Part shown: positions 42,501-49,715 of the stretch, piece by piece
Layout of the letters: each line of letters begins with the position of its first letter
Numbering within the stretch: the stretch's first letter is position 1
Virus record (IMG/VR): IMGVR_UViG_3300042319_001090
Coordinates: 1-60,495 of that record
From: a virus
DNA length: 60,495 bases
Reading direction: 5' to 3' (one strand)
Notes under the pieces: model-generated
Told to the model about the DNA's origin: nothing
What the model saw: only the letters and a program-made list of their open reading frames with translations
Databases searched by the model: none
Made by a program: the position numbers and the translations under genes

Positions 42501-42530
42501 AAAAAAGCCCCAATTAAGGGGCTTTTTTTT
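42501..42530. terminator. bidirectional terminator
   Basis: A-run 42501-42506, GCCCC (42507-42511), AATTAA loop, GGGGC (42518-42522), T-run to 42530. It closes the rightward fibre operon and the leftward genes from 48.7 kb. Confidence 0.92.
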
Positions 42531-42732
42531 ACATCTTCGTTAGCATGTAGTTAGTGAATTTACTTTCACACATTGCCGGAATCTCAACAAATGGATCCTC
42601 TAAATAGAATGGACAACCAGTTTTCCATTTGCCTTTCTGTTTAAAGTATTTAAATTCTAGCAAATCTTTTTTATCTGCCGGATTAAATTCTCTACGAGGG
42701 TTAAACGAACGACGGAATGTAGATAGATTCAT
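42529..42732 (-). CDS. small hypothetical phage protein
   Basis: A 67-residue, basic, aromatic protein (MNLSTFRRSFNPRREFNPAD...). It has two Cys residues (TGCPFY and AMCESK). It is the last gene of the leftward array, ending in the bidirectional terminator. The function is unknown. Confidence 0.65.
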   Translation of the reverse strand: MNLSTFRRSFNPRREFNPADKKDLLEFKYFKQKGKWKTGCPFYLEDPFVEIPAMCESKFTNYMLTKM

Positions 42733-42759
42733 AATTTAATAGGGCCGAAGCCCTGTTTT

Positions 42760-43149
42760 TTAGAGTGGAGCATCTTCAACTGCCGCAAGAATATCTTCTG
42801 CGGACACTTTTGCTTTTTTAGCACGTGCTTTAATAGCATCAATGCTAGGCTTTGTTTTGGAAGCTTTTACTTTAACTTCACCTTTACTTGCTTCTTTAGT
42901 TTTATCTTCAAGTGTATCAGCAATAGTTGCCTGATCTGATGCACTAGCAAACTCAGATAGAGTAGCAAGATATTTTAATGCTTCTACCTTTGTCATTTCT
43001 GACGGCAACTCAACAAAGTCTACACGACTAGCACCACCTTTAGTGAATTGCTTGATACGTCGGACCATGTCATCTGTAAAACGAACTTTAGCGTTACCAT
43101 TGTGAATAGTAATACCAGCGACTTTGAAAGTTTGATTAGAATTAGCCAT
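42760..43149 (-). CDS. conserved phage protein with basic tail
   Basis: A 129-residue protein. The N-terminal domain (FKVAGITIHNGNAKVRFTDD, then MVRRIKQFTKGG and VDFVELP) is conserved in T4-like aquatic phages. The C-terminal 45 residues are Lys/Ala-rich and probably flexible. A sigma70 promoter lies just upstream. The function is unknown; nucleic-acid binding is possible. Confidence 0.72.
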   Translation of the reverse strand: MANSNQTFKVAGITIHNGNAKVRFTDDMVRRIKQFTKGGASRVDFVELPSEMTKVEALKYLATLSEFASASDQATIADTLEDKTKEASKGEVKVKASKTKPSIDAIKARAKKAKVSAEDILAAVEDAPL

Positions 43150-43211
43150 TATGTTTCCTTTAAAAAAAGCTAAGTTTAAAAAATGTACTGATATTACTCA
43201 GCACTGTTATA

Positions 43212-43240
43212 ATGATAACACAATCGGACATTATTGTCAA
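43212..43240 (-). promoter_or_regulatory. sigma70 promoter, minus strand
   Basis: Read leftwards: TTGACA (43240-43235), 17-base spacer, TATCAT (43217-43212). It drives the gene at 43149. Confidence 0.75.
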
Positions 43241-43264
43241 CCATTGTGTTACCCATTATTTGAT

Positions 43265-43678
43265 TTATTGAACAATGTATGGACTGTTCCATTTGCCAAT
43301 GTTAACATCAACATAGTATGCCGTGTTAAAATAATCTGTCATTGCATCCGATTCGTCATACCAATCGGCAGCTTTTAATGCTTGAAAAGCCTCGGTCAAG
43401 AATTCCTTAGCAACACCATCATAGTGATCCTGGAACCAGTAAGGATTCACCTGATCGTAACCACTTGTAGTAGGTTTGAACCCACGAGCCACTTGATAGA
43501 AATCATTACCACAAACCTTGTTGCTATTACCAATAAAGTCAATAGCACCCGATTTGAGGGTCAATACAATAGTCATATGGTTGCGAACTGACAAAGATCC
43601 TTTAACCTTATACTTAGCCAAGATAGGCTTAAGTGCTTGTGTAATCTTTGCTTTGCGTTCTTGATTCATGTAAGCCAT
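43265..43678 (-). CDS. conserved phage protein of the MAYMNQE type
   Basis: A 137-residue protein: MAYMNQERKAKITQALKPIL, GSLSVRNHMTIVLTLKSGAI, an NPYWFQDHYDG segment and YFNTAYYVDVNIGKWNSPY. This family is widespread in phages and prophages, without known function. AAAGGA precedes ATG; the cassette promoter is at 43712-43740. Confidence 0.8.
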   Translation of the reverse strand: MAYMNQERKAKITQALKPILAKYKVKGSLSVRNHMTIVLTLKSGAIDFIGNSNKVCGNDFYQVARGFKPTTSGYDQVNPYWFQDHYDGVAKEFLTEAFQALKAADWYDESDAMTDYFNTAYYVDVNIGKWNSPYIVQ

Positions 43679-43711
43679 TTGTTAGTCCTTTGTTTAACTG
43701 TTTAAGATTCT

Positions 43712-43740
43712 ATTATAGCACCAAATCCATTTATTGTCAA
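43712..43740 (-). promoter_or_regulatory. sigma70 cassette promoter, minus strand
   Basis: TTGACA (43740-43735) with AATAAATGG extension, 17-base spacer, TATAAT (43717-43712), then the shared leader into AAAGGAC. Confidence 0.92.
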
Positions 43741-43742
43741 AT

Positions 43743-43904
43743 TTAGGAGTTGACTGTTTTGTATGGGCTAAACACTTCCTTACCCTTCAAGGAATCGGAC
43801 ACCTCATAAACCCAAGTTACGGGCACTTCCAATACAGCGGAGATAGTTGCAGGGTGTGTACCTTGCCCCAACATTTCAACGATATCAATTTCTAATTCAC
43901 TCAT
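43743..43904 (-). CDS. small HTH-like protein
   Basis: A 53-residue protein, MSELEIDIVEMLGQGTHPAT, then ISAVLEVPVTWVYEV. This reads as a minimal helix-turn-helix (Q-G-x-x-x-x-x-I-S-x-x-L-x-V-P). It overlaps the membrane-protein gene upstream by ATGA. It may be a small DNA-binding regulator. Confidence 0.6.
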   Translation of the reverse strand: MSELEIDIVEMLGQGTHPATISAVLEVPVTWVYEVSDSLKGKEVFSPYKTVNS

Positions 43905-44074
43905 TTTGGTTTTCCTACTTTAAACAATCCACCTAAAATCACTACAGCTAGCCAGGACTCTAATGAGTACTTAATAGCTAACATTGGGAACAACACATTC
44001 AATGACCAAATAGTCAGTAACGGGCCAATTGCAACGAGGGCAATGACAATCACGATTCCGACAAAATAACTCAT
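43901..44074 (-). CDS. small membrane protein
   Basis: A 57-residue protein with two hydrophobic helices (VGIVIVIALVAIGPLLTIWS and WLAVVILGGLF), separated by NVLFPMLAIKYSLES. Similar small membrane proteins are common in tailed phages. ATGA overlaps link it to both neighbours. Confidence 0.65.
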   Translation of the reverse strand: MSYFVGIVIVIALVAIGPLLTIWSLNVLFPMLAIKYSLESWLAVVILGGLFKVGKPK

Positions 44075-44346
44075 AACACCTCCAACATGTTAGCGGGCAC
44101 TCTCCAACTACGGAACTGACCCGGTTGATCTACAATTACAAATTTACGATTGATTTTCTTTACAACACCGGAGATAGTACCACGGGTTGAACTAGTAAAT
44201 TTAACATTAGATCCGATCGTCAATGCCGATTTGTTACGCACCACTAGTTGGGCACGGGCAAAACGAATTGCATCACCGATGCTATTCAATTCTTCATTAG
44301 TAAGATCACCCTGCATGATAGCAGTATTAATTTGCTTAATGTTCAT
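44071..44346 (-). CDS. conserved small phage protein with KOW-like end
   Basis: A 91-residue protein. The N-terminal helices (MNIKQINTAIMQGDLTNEEL) are followed by a small beta barrel (LTIGSNVKFTSSTRGTISGV, KINRKFVIVDQPG), like KOW or SH3-type domains. The family is seen in T4-like phages with unknown function. It heads a three-gene coupled unit behind the cassette promoter at 44376-44404. Confidence 0.72.
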   Translation of the reverse strand: MNIKQINTAIMQGDLTNEELNSIGDAIRFARAQLVVRNKSALTIGSNVKFTSSTRGTISGVVKKINRKFVIVDQPGQFRSWRVPANMLEVL

Positions 44347-44375
44347 AATAACTCCTTTTGACTGAATAAGACTCT

Positions 44376-44404
44376 ATTGTAGCACCAAAACCATTTATTG
44401 TCAA
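44376..44404 (-). promoter_or_regulatory. sigma70 cassette promoter, minus strand
   Basis: TTGACA (44404-44399) with AATAAATGG, 17-base spacer, TACAAT (44381-44376). Confidence 0.92.
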
Positions 44405-44625
44405 ATTTTGGATGACAATTTATCCAAAGTTTCCTTAGACTCTAGCCTGTTTAAAACAAGCCCATATATGGAATAGAACAAGAATCCGAACAATGCAGAA
44501 CCGGTAATATATACCAATGTGTCTCTGCTAATTACAGAAATTAGATATGTAAGTACTACTGATCCGAATGATACTCCGACAACAATGCCTGCTGTCTGGA
44601 GTAATGCTTTTTGTTTAAGTGTCAT
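44401..44625 (-). CDS. small membrane protein with two helices
   Basis: A 74-residue protein with helices at about 8-30 (LLQTAGIVVGVSFGSVVLTY) and 36-58 (LVYITGSALFGFLFYSIYGL). The C-terminal tail is charged. Its stop lies in the next cassette's -35 box. The function is unknown. Confidence 0.68.
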   Translation of the reverse strand: MTLKQKALLQTAGIVVGVSFGSVVLTYLISVISRDTLVYITGSALFGFLFYSIYGLVLNRLESKETLDKLSSKI

Positions 44626-44656
44626 TTTTGTTTCCTTTTAATGATTCAATACAAGT

Positions 44657-44685
44657 ATTGTAGCACCAAACTGATTTATTGTCAA
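44657..44685 (-). promoter_or_regulatory. sigma70 cassette promoter, minus strand
   Basis: TTGACA (44685-44680), 17-base spacer, TACAAT (44662-44657); AAAGGAAA precedes the ATG at 44625. Confidence 0.9.
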
Positions 44686-44840
44686 ATTTCGGTGCGATTT
44701 GGATGCTTAGGTTTACGTATGTACTCACCCTTTTTAGATGTTACAACCTTAGGTTTGAACGGAGTGTTGCAAGAAAACAACACTCTATGAGCCCGATGTT
44801 TGGGCTGTTCAATAGTAAAGGATAAGATTTTTCGTTTCAT
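44682..44840 (-). CDS. small basic protein
   Basis: A 52-residue, strongly basic protein (MKRKILSFTIEQPKHRAHRV ... KKGEYIRKPKHPNRTEI). Its stop falls inside the next promoter's -35 box, the same packing seen in the other cassettes. It may bind nucleic acid. No family is recognised. Confidence 0.6.
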   Translation of the reverse strand: MKRKILSFTIEQPKHRAHRVLFSCNTPFKPKVVTSKKGEYIRKPKHPNRTEI

Positions 44841-44847
44841 AATGCAT

Positions 44848-44877
44848 ATTATAGCATGGGAAACGTATTTATGTCAA
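44848..44877 (-). promoter_or_regulatory. sigma70 promoter, minus strand
   Basis: TTGACA (44877-44872), 18-base spacer, TATAAT (44853-44848). It lies directly before the basic protein at 44840 and overlaps the end of the DUF805 gene; the ATG is only 7 bases from the -10, so the mRNA would be almost leaderless. Confidence 0.75.
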
Positions 44878-45248
44878 CCTTTATCAGAATCTGGTTTTAA
44901 GCATCCAAATACAATGACAGGAATAGTGCCGAATGGCGGAGGTAATAGTATGGTAATAGAAAACCAAGGATTGATTCCGGCATCGTTGCAACGTCTAATT
45001 GTGGTTGCAATCCATAACCAACATGACAATATACTACCTGCACATAATATTGCAAGAGAAGTAATCCAACCAAGTATTCCTATTACCACGATAGTAAAGG
45101 GTAAACTTAATACAAATAATATAAAAGCTAATGAACTAGTAAGACCTAGTAGGAACCAACTAATTAAGTATACTCCCCAGTATTCGCTACGTGAAGCTGT
45201 ACCTTTAAAACTAAAGTATTTTTTATATTGTTCTAATTTGTTTATCAC
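44874..45248 (-). CDS. DUF805 membrane protein
   Basis: A 124-residue protein with the DUF805 pattern: YKKYFSFKGTASRSEYWGVY, three or four membrane helices, and TIRRCNDAGINPWF. The family is common in bacteria, with unknown function. The start is GTG, overlapping the previous stop (GTGA). Confidence 0.85.
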   Translation of the reverse strand: MINKLEQYKKYFSFKGTASRSEYWGVYLISWFLLGLTSSLAFILFVLSLPFTIVVIGILGWITSLAILCAGSILSCWLWIATTIRRCNDAGINPWFSITILLPPPFGTIPVIVFGCLKPDSDKG

Positions 45249-45532
45249 ATTAACATCCTTATTAATCCTACACTATCAATTGTTACAAGTAGCAAGTAGT
45301 TAGCCAACATGCCAAAAGATTTCCTAGTAAAACTAGCCCAAGCATAGAGACCACAACCGATGATCCAAAGAGGGTACAAAGCAAGTAAAGGCGGATTGGG
45401 GACGGTGAGTGCCATTGCGATTGAACAGCCAATGCTAATACCCCAAGCAAGCAACTCAATGATAAACCTAAAAGGATTAGTACGGTAGTCATCTTTGATC
45501 CAATTGAAAATTCCATAAAAAATATCGTTCAT
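45245..45532 (-). CDS. membrane protein with about three helices
   Basis: A 95-residue protein starting MNDIFYGIFNWIKDDYRTNP, with three hydrophobic segments. The exact start is uncertain; an ATG two codons earlier (45538) touches the -10-like TACAAT at 45544-45539. A perfect 10-bp inverted repeat surrounds this start. It is coupled to the DUF805 gene. Confidence 0.62.
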   Translation of the reverse strand: MNDIFYGIFNWIKDDYRTNPFRFIIELLAWGISIGCSIAMALTVPNPPLLALYPLWIIGCGLYAWASFTRKSFGMLANYLLLVTIDSVGLIRMLM

Positions 45533-45560
45533 ATGCATATTGTAACATATTGAACGATAT
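45522..45560. repeat. perfect 10-bp inverted repeat at a gene start
   Basis: ATATCGTTCA (45522-45531) and TGAACGATAT (45551-45560), 19 bases apart, flanking the -10-like TACAAT and the start codon of the membrane gene. It may be an operator or an mRNA hairpin. Confidence 0.75.
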
Positions 45561-45577
45561 TGCACAAGTGATTTTGG

Positions 45578-45877
45578 TTACTGATTACAGGTTCGTTCTC
45601 TATATATTTTACCATCAGAAGTGTGTACCTCTTTCCATTCGGTACATGTTATGCTAGGAGGAATAGATTGTTGTTGAATAACTATTGGTTGTTGTTGAAC
45701 AATAACCTGTTGACGACCTAATTCATAACCTATCGCCCCTACAACCACAGGGGCTACCCACCAACCCATACTTGGACCACGATGATGGCCATGATGACGG
45801 AAACCGTGCCCGTGATGTTGTGCCATTGCTGTTCCGGTTACAGCTAATAATGATAATGCTACTAGAATCTTTTTCAT
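45578..45877 (-). CDS. small exported His-rich protein
   Basis: A 99-residue precursor. The signal peptide is MKKILVALSLLAVTGTAMAQ. A His-rich stretch follows (HHGHGFRHHGHHRG), then a hydrophobic VVVGAIGYELGR segment, Gln-rich region, and TCTEWKEVHTSDGKIYRERTC with two Cys. The His-rich part could bind metal ions in the periplasm. The function is unknown. A late-box variant TAAGTA lies at 45890-45895. Confidence 0.7.
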   Translation of the reverse strand: MKKILVALSLLAVTGTAMAQHHGHGFRHHGHHRGPSMGWWVAPVVVGAIGYELGRQQVIVQQQPIVIQQQSIPPSITCTEWKEVHTSDGKIYRERTCNQ

Positions 45878-45889
45878 AACTATCTCCTA

Positions 45890-45895
45890 TACTTA
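45890..45895 (-). promoter_or_regulatory. variant late box (TAAGTA), minus strand
   Basis: TATATAAGTATAGGAGATAG on the minus strand: TATAAGTA is one base from the T4 late consensus and lies just before the exported His-rich gene. Confidence 0.4.
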
Positions 45896-45904
45896 TATAA
45901 CGTA

Positions 45905-46069
45905 TTAGGCAAGTGTTCCGTTGACTGTATGTTTGTCAATTACTTCCTGTAAAATACCCTCTATCATCTTATTTAGTGTAATATCACGTTTGTGGGCTTC
46001 CATAGCCAACAAATACACCTCATGTTCATTCAAATCTAATTCAATTTCAACCCTATTATCTTTTTCCAT
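45905..46069 (-). CDS. small ribbon-helix-helix-like protein
   Basis: A 54-residue protein starting MEKDNRVEIELDLNEHEVYL, then LLAMEAHKRDITLNKMIEGI. A beta strand followed by two helices fits ribbon-helix-helix DNA-binding proteins. I chose ATG 46069, with GGAGAAAAAG upstream. It overlaps the upstream gene by 14 bases. Confidence 0.6.
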   Translation of the reverse strand: MEKDNRVEIELDLNEHEVYLLAMEAHKRDITLNKMIEGILQEVIDKHTVNGTLA

Positions 46070-46349
46070 TCTTTTTCTCCAAATAAAACATTCCAACACG
46101 TACCATTGCTTCAGCATGGTCTTTGTCTTTAGGTAGAATAACACTATTACCTTCTTGTAAATCTTTATACTGATTCACCATTGGTTCAATATTATTTTCA
46201 TAGATTTGCTTCATTGTATTGTACAAACCCTTACGTTCATCAAATGTCATTCCTGCAACCCATGATGGATCATTAGGATCTTTATCTAATCCATAATCAT
46301 GCCGATATGTATAGCACATATCAGTGATAATTTCTTCTTTACTTTTCAT
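46056..46349 (-). CDS. hypothetical phage protein
   Basis: A 97-residue helical protein (MKSKEEIITDMCYTYRHDYG, LDKDPNDPSWVAGMTFDERK). No catalytic motif is recognised. The start lies inside the end of the small gene upstream. Confidence 0.65.
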   Translation of the reverse strand: MKSKEEIITDMCYTYRHDYGLDKDPNDPSWVAGMTFDERKGLYNTMKQIYENNIEPMVNQYKDLQEGNSVILPKDKDHAEAMVRVGMFYLEKKNGKR

Positions 46350-46461
46350 ATTCCTCTATCCGATATTTACTGAAGGGATAATTTTCATGTAACCATTCAA
46401 TCATACCTTCTTCATATGGAAGAAACACTGTACGGTCTTTATTAGTTATATAAAGTATCAT
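46339..46461 (-). CDS. small 40-residue protein
   Basis: MILYITNKDRTVFLPYEEGM then IEWLHENYPFSKYRIEEYEK. It fits between two coupled genes, overlapping both by a few bases, which supports it being translated. The function is unknown. Confidence 0.5.
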   Translation of the reverse strand: MILYITNKDRTVFLPYEEGMIEWLHENYPFSKYRIEEYEK

Positions 46462-46694
46462 TTTAATTTAACATTCATTTTTTTCAAAATAGTTTCAGCA
46501 TAGGTGCCACCACCCTGTTTATACACATTGTTAACTTCTTTAGCACATTCACGTACAACCAGTTCATAAAATTTTTCTAGTTCTTTATCATAGGAACTAG
46601 ACCAATCAATATTACCTTTACCTGGACCATGTGGTTCATTAGCCCAAGTAACAAATCCAGCCTCTTTGGCAATTTCTTTAATTTTTTTATTCAT
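46458..46694 (-). CDS. small FAELIV-family phage protein, divergent
   Basis: A 78-residue protein starting MNKKIKEIAKEAGFVTWANE, with LEKFYELVVRECAKEVNNVY and ILKKMNVKLK. It matches the repeated small family, with an altered C-terminus in place of HFGV. The function is unknown. Confidence 0.65.
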   Translation of the reverse strand: MNKKIKEIAKEAGFVTWANEPHGPGKGNIDWSSSYDKELEKFYELVVRECAKEVNNVYKQGGGTYAETILKKMNVKLK

Positions 46695-46719
46695 TAATCA
46701 GCCCCCAATAATATATTAC

Positions 46720-47028
46720 TTATGCCGTAAACCAATCTGCATCATCTTTCAATTCAATAGATTCGTCGCCGTCATATTCGTTTATTCTAAACATTGCACC
46801 TTCAGGTATCCATGCTACCTTCAATTCCCACATACCACCGTCATATATGTTGGGATACTTTAATGTAACATATGTTTTCAATTCATCAAACTTTTCTTCC
46901 TCTACCAATTGAACGATAGCAGGATCAAATAATAATTCAGGATGGTTCGTATTCCATGTATACCATCCTGAACCATAGTCAGGGCTATATAATACAGCAA
47001 CCATTCCATCTCTAACTAATTTGTTCAT
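46720..47028 (-). CDS. conserved hypothetical protein
   Basis: A 102-residue acidic protein (MNKLVRDGMVAVLYSPDYGS, then GWYTWNTNHPELLFDP). Similar GSGWYTWN-type proteins occur in tailed phages. I chose ATG 47028 because it has GGAGATAAG. The function is unknown. Confidence 0.7.
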   Translation of the reverse strand: MNKLVRDGMVAVLYSPDYGSGWYTWNTNHPELLFDPAIVQLVEEEKFDELKTYVTLKYPNIYDGGMWELKVAWIPEGAMFRINEYDGDESIELKDDADWFTA

Positions 47029-47029
47029 C

Positions 47030-47257
47030 TTATCTCCAAGCGTTAACCAAACCAATTAAACAAGTAACCATTGACACTACATTGACTACTATTTGTGGAC
47101 TATTTTTTACACGACTAGCCCAAGACAAAAACGCAACAGTACCTAATGTAAATGCTACAATGTTGTAGGGATAAACACTAGGACCTATTGAGTTAAAAAC
47201 ATGCCCGATAATTACAAAGAATGCGCCTGACCATTGTAGGATATCGTTTAATTTCAT
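47030..47257 (-). CDS. small membrane protein
   Basis: A 75-residue protein with two or three hydrophobic helices (WSGAFFVIIGHVFNSIG, YNIVAFTLGTVAFLSWAS). I chose ATG 47257, which overlaps the previous stop (ATGA). An earlier in-frame start would run through the upstream gene. Confidence 0.65.
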   Translation of the reverse strand: MKLNDILQWSGAFFVIIGHVFNSIGPSVYPYNIVAFTLGTVAFLSWASRVKNSPQIVVNVVSMVTCLIGLVNAWR

Positions 47258-47466
47258 TTTATTCCAAAATGTTCTGACAACCACTGTCTTGTGTGGAAAC
47301 GTGCTATCAATTGATGGCCGCCCGGATCTAAAACATTCATACATTCCTTTACAATCAATTCGGCAAACTTTTCTATAGCCTGTTTATCATACTCATCCAT
47401 TTCATCCCAGCATCCTTGTGCGGTTAGTCCTGCATGATACATCAAATCTTCAATTTTTTGATTCAT
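47254..47466 (-). CDS. small FAELIV/HFGV-family phage protein
   Basis: A 70-residue protein: MNQKIEDLMYHAGLTAQGCW, AIEKFAELIVKECMNVLDPG, ending WLSEHFGIK. A clear paralogue of the 4246 and 5828 genes, on the opposite strand and 41 kb away. It overlaps the endonuclease stop by one base. Confidence 0.7.
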   Translation of the reverse strand: MNQKIEDLMYHAGLTAQGCWDEMDEYDKQAIEKFAELIVKECMNVLDPGGHQLIARFHTRQWLSEHFGIK

Positions 47467-47804
47467 TACTTTACTCCAAATGTGTTTAATGCTGGTTGCA
47501 ATGTGTTAATCAATTCTGTCTCACGTGCATGAGCAGGACGCTTACCACGTACAACTTCCAATGTTCCAAATACAAAACGCTCGGCGCCACGCTCACGTAA
47601 TGCACGGCTTAAACCCCAATCTTTGTTCTCAGTCATGGCCCGTTGCATATGTTTTTGCATACGACGGGTCAGTGTCTTGCGAACATTACCATTGAAGCAA
47701 AGTGCGGTCAAACCGACATAGTACTCAAGTGTTACTGTATCACGGATATAGTATATCACTTGATTGCGATCTGTTCTACGTTTGCGGACGATTTTTGAGT
47801 TCAT
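47466..47804 (-). CDS. GIY-YIG endonuclease
   Basis: A 112-residue protein. VIYYIRDTVTLEYYVGLT is a GIY-YIG-type signature (YYI ... YVG), followed by conserved Arg (LTRRMQKHMQRA) and Glu in ARETELINTLQP. It is of minimal size, so it lacks a separate DNA-binding module. ATG 47804 is chosen; a longer frame reads through the cassette promoter. Confidence 0.8.
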   Translation of the reverse strand: MNSKIVRKRRTDRNQVIYYIRDTVTLEYYVGLTALCFNGNVRKTLTRRMQKHMQRAMTENKDWGLSRALRERGAERFVFGTLEVVRGKRPAHARETELINTLQPALNTFGVK

Positions 47805-47810
47805 AGATGA

Positions 47811-47839
47811 ATTGTACACGAAAACCCATTTATTGTCAA
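47811..47839 (-). promoter_or_regulatory. sigma70 cassette promoter, minus strand
   Basis: TTGACA (47839-47834) with AATAAATGG, 17-base spacer, TACAAT (47816-47811). The ATG at 47804 is only 7 bases away, so this mRNA too would be nearly leaderless. Confidence 0.9.
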
Positions 47840-47853
47840 ATATTGGCAAAAAC

Positions 47854-47917
47854 CGCTAGAAGTGTATCAGAGTGCGTTCCTGAGTATTCTAGCGATTTTG
47901 AAGCCCCTCAGGGGGCT
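47854..47917 (-). terminator. tandem hairpins, probable terminator
   Basis: AGCCCC (47902-47907) with GGGGCT (47912-47917), then an 8-bp inverted repeat CGCTAGAA (47854-47861) / TTCTAGCG (47887-47894) with partial inner pairing. They separate the upstream gene pair from the endonuclease promoter. The T-run is weak. Confidence 0.5.
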
Positions 47918-47958
47918 AAATGAGTACTTTTGTTTGTTAAAAATGTAATACTTAAGTA

Positions 47959-48252
47959 TTAGTGAACTACTTGTCCTACACTTGTATTAAGCCAAGTCTT
48001 AATTTCCTTACGCAATTCTTTTTCGGTATATCCCATTTCACCTAAACGTGCTACTAATGAAATAAATAATCCATGACTTGCAATACCATATATATATTGG
48101 TCATCATCATTATCATGTTCAAATTTATCTAATTGTTCCAATAATACATCATTAATAAATTCCGATGCTATAATGGCACTATGTTCATATTGCCACATTT
48201 CCGGATCTTCATCTTCTACTTCATTAACTATTAATAGATTCTCTTTGCTCAT
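47959..48252 (-). CDS. hypothetical acidic protein
   Basis: A 97-residue, acidic, helical protein (MSKENLLIVNEVEDEDPEMW). The C-terminus has LVARLGEMGYTEKELRKEIK, like a small helical binding domain. It begins within the 3' end of the acetyltransferase-like gene (29-base overlap). The function is unknown. Confidence 0.65.
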   Translation of the reverse strand: MSKENLLIVNEVEDEDPEMWQYEHSAIIASEFINDVLLEQLDKFEHDNDDDQYIYGIASHGLFISLVARLGEMGYTEKELRKEIKTWLNTSVGQVVH

Positions 48253-48721
48253 TATTATTCTCCAAGTTATCTGTATTTACTATTGGGGTATATTCATAAT
48301 TAATTGTTTCTATATTCTCTCTAAAAACAATAGCTCCATTACGCAAATGGAATCTCCTTGCCATATTAGTTTTAGGACTTAATGTTACAAATCTAGTAAC
48401 ACTTGGATATTGTTCCTGAATACCCTTAACCGCTCTATATAATAATTCAGCACCTTTACCGGCTTTATAACTCCATATTGTATAAAATACTGCAGTTGTT
48501 GGTACTTGAGTAGTATTATCTAAATCTTTTACATTTTCTGGAATAAAATTATGGAAACTAACACATACCATAGCATCCGGATTATCTTCAGATTCATCAG
48601 TTAATGCTGCCACTAATCGTCCATTACTAACTCTAAAATCGGTTGAGATTTCAGGTCTTACTGGATCGTCTTTAATAAATTCTAATAGTTTGTGTGTGAT
48701 GTCTTTAATGAAGTGTAGCAT
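48224..48721 (-). CDS. GNAT-like acetyltransferase family protein
   Basis: A 165-residue protein resembling conserved phage proteins with a GNAT fold: TDFRVSNGRLVAALTDES, VCVSFHNFIPENVKDLD, VFYTIWSYKAGKGAELL (in place of the usual Q/R-x-x-G-x-G/A) and FHLRNGAIVFRENIETINYEY. Substrate unknown. The late box at 48747-48752 and a GAGGT ribosome site precede it. Confidence 0.72.
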   Translation of the reverse strand: MLHFIKDITHKLLEFIKDDPVRPEISTDFRVSNGRLVAALTDESEDNPDAMVCVSFHNFIPENVKDLDNTTQVPTTAVFYTIWSYKAGKGAELLYRAVKGIQEQYPSVTRFVTLSPKTNMARRFHLRNGAIVFRENIETINYEYTPIVNTDNLENNNEQRESINS

Positions 48722-48746
48722 TTTAACCTCGGTGTAGTGTTATTCG

Positions 48747-48780
48747 TATTTAGCATAAATTCAAAATATGCTATTATTTA
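48747..48780 (-). promoter_or_regulatory. two late-type boxes, minus strand
   Basis: TAAATA on the minus strand at 48752-48747 and 48780-48775, back to back with the plus-strand box at 48799-48804. The intergenic region is a divergent late promoter. Confidence 0.5.
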
Positions 48781-48798
48781 GCGACATTTTTTAACTAC

Positions 48799-48804
48799 TA
48801 AATA
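48799..48804 (+). promoter_or_regulatory. T4-late-type box, 5 bases before ATG
   Basis: CTACTAAATATTGTTATG with no Shine-Dalgarno, before the PP-loop ATPase gene. Confidence 0.55.
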
Positions 48805-48809
48805 TTGTT

Positions 48810-49715
48810 ATGGAAAATGTTATTGAATGGAATGTTGGATTAAGTGGGTTTAAGAAATGTACCCTAGAATTAGGGGAAAATTCTCATAAATTTACCACAG
48901 AATTATTAGATGTTCCATACGAAAATAACCGTAATATTACTGACATATTCAATGACCATTTATCAAACAGACAGACCAAATATGTAGAAGTATTATATAG
49001 CGGTGGATTAGATAGTGAGTTAGTATTGTTATCCTGTATAAAAAACAATATACCAGTCATAGCAATCACATTAGTTATTAAAATAGAAGGGTTAATCATT
49101 AATACCCATGATTTGTATTATGCAGAAAAGTTTTGTAGAGAAAATAATATAACTCATAAATTGGTTGATTTGGATGCAGATAAATTTTTTCAGAATGGTG
49201 AACATTTAAAATATCTGACCCCTTATTATATCATAGAACCGCATGTAGCGACACATTTATGGTTAATTGAACAATGTAATTATTTCCCTATTATAGGAGG
49301 AGATTGGCCATGGGCACAAACACATATTCCAAATAAAGTCTTATCACCTTTTAGATTAGAATATGCTAGTTACGAACGGTTTATGACTGATAAAGGTATA
49401 CATGGAATTGGCAATATGATAAGCTACAGTTTAGACTCCAGTGTTAAACTAATAGACATACATTTAAATAATCATATACTCGGTGAGAATATATCTAATT
49501 TTAAATCACGTATGTATCAAATTATGTACCCAGAGTTGAAATCTAGAATAAAAAATCATGGTTGGGAACACCATAAAACAAAATCATTTAACCTAATAAA
49601 TTATAAAATAGAGTTAATTAAACAATTAAAACTGACTAATTCTCATATTAAATGGAATAACACCATCAAAACATTATTAAATACGCAAGCCAATGAAAAT
49701 GACAAATTCAGATAA
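48810..49715 (+). CDS. PP-loop ATPase (adenine nucleotide alpha hydrolase fold)
   Basis: A 301-residue protein with the PP-loop VLYSGGLDSELVLL (S-G-G-x-D-S) near residue 70. LIINTHDLYYAEKFCREN and IIGGDWPWAQTHIP follow. PP-loop enzymes adenylate carboxyl, amide or other groups, as in asparagine synthetase, QueC or tRNA thiolation. The substrate is unknown. The 3' end overlaps a methyltransferase-like gene, so the two may act in one pathway. Confidence 0.78.
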   Translation: MENVIEWNVGLSGFKKCTLELGENSHKFTTELLDVPYENNRNITDIFNDHLSNRQTKYVEVLYSGGLDSELVLLSCIKNNIPVIAITLVIKIEGLIINTHDLYYAEKFCRENNITHKLVDLDADKFFQNGEHLKYLTPYYIIEPHVATHLWLIEQCNYFPIIGGDWPWAQTHIPNKVLSPFRLEYASYERFMTDKGIHGIGNMISYSLDSSVKLIDIHLNNHILGENISNFKSRMYQIMYPELKSRIKNHGWEHHKTKSFNLINYKIELIKQLKLTNSHIKWNNTIKTLLNTQANENDKFR

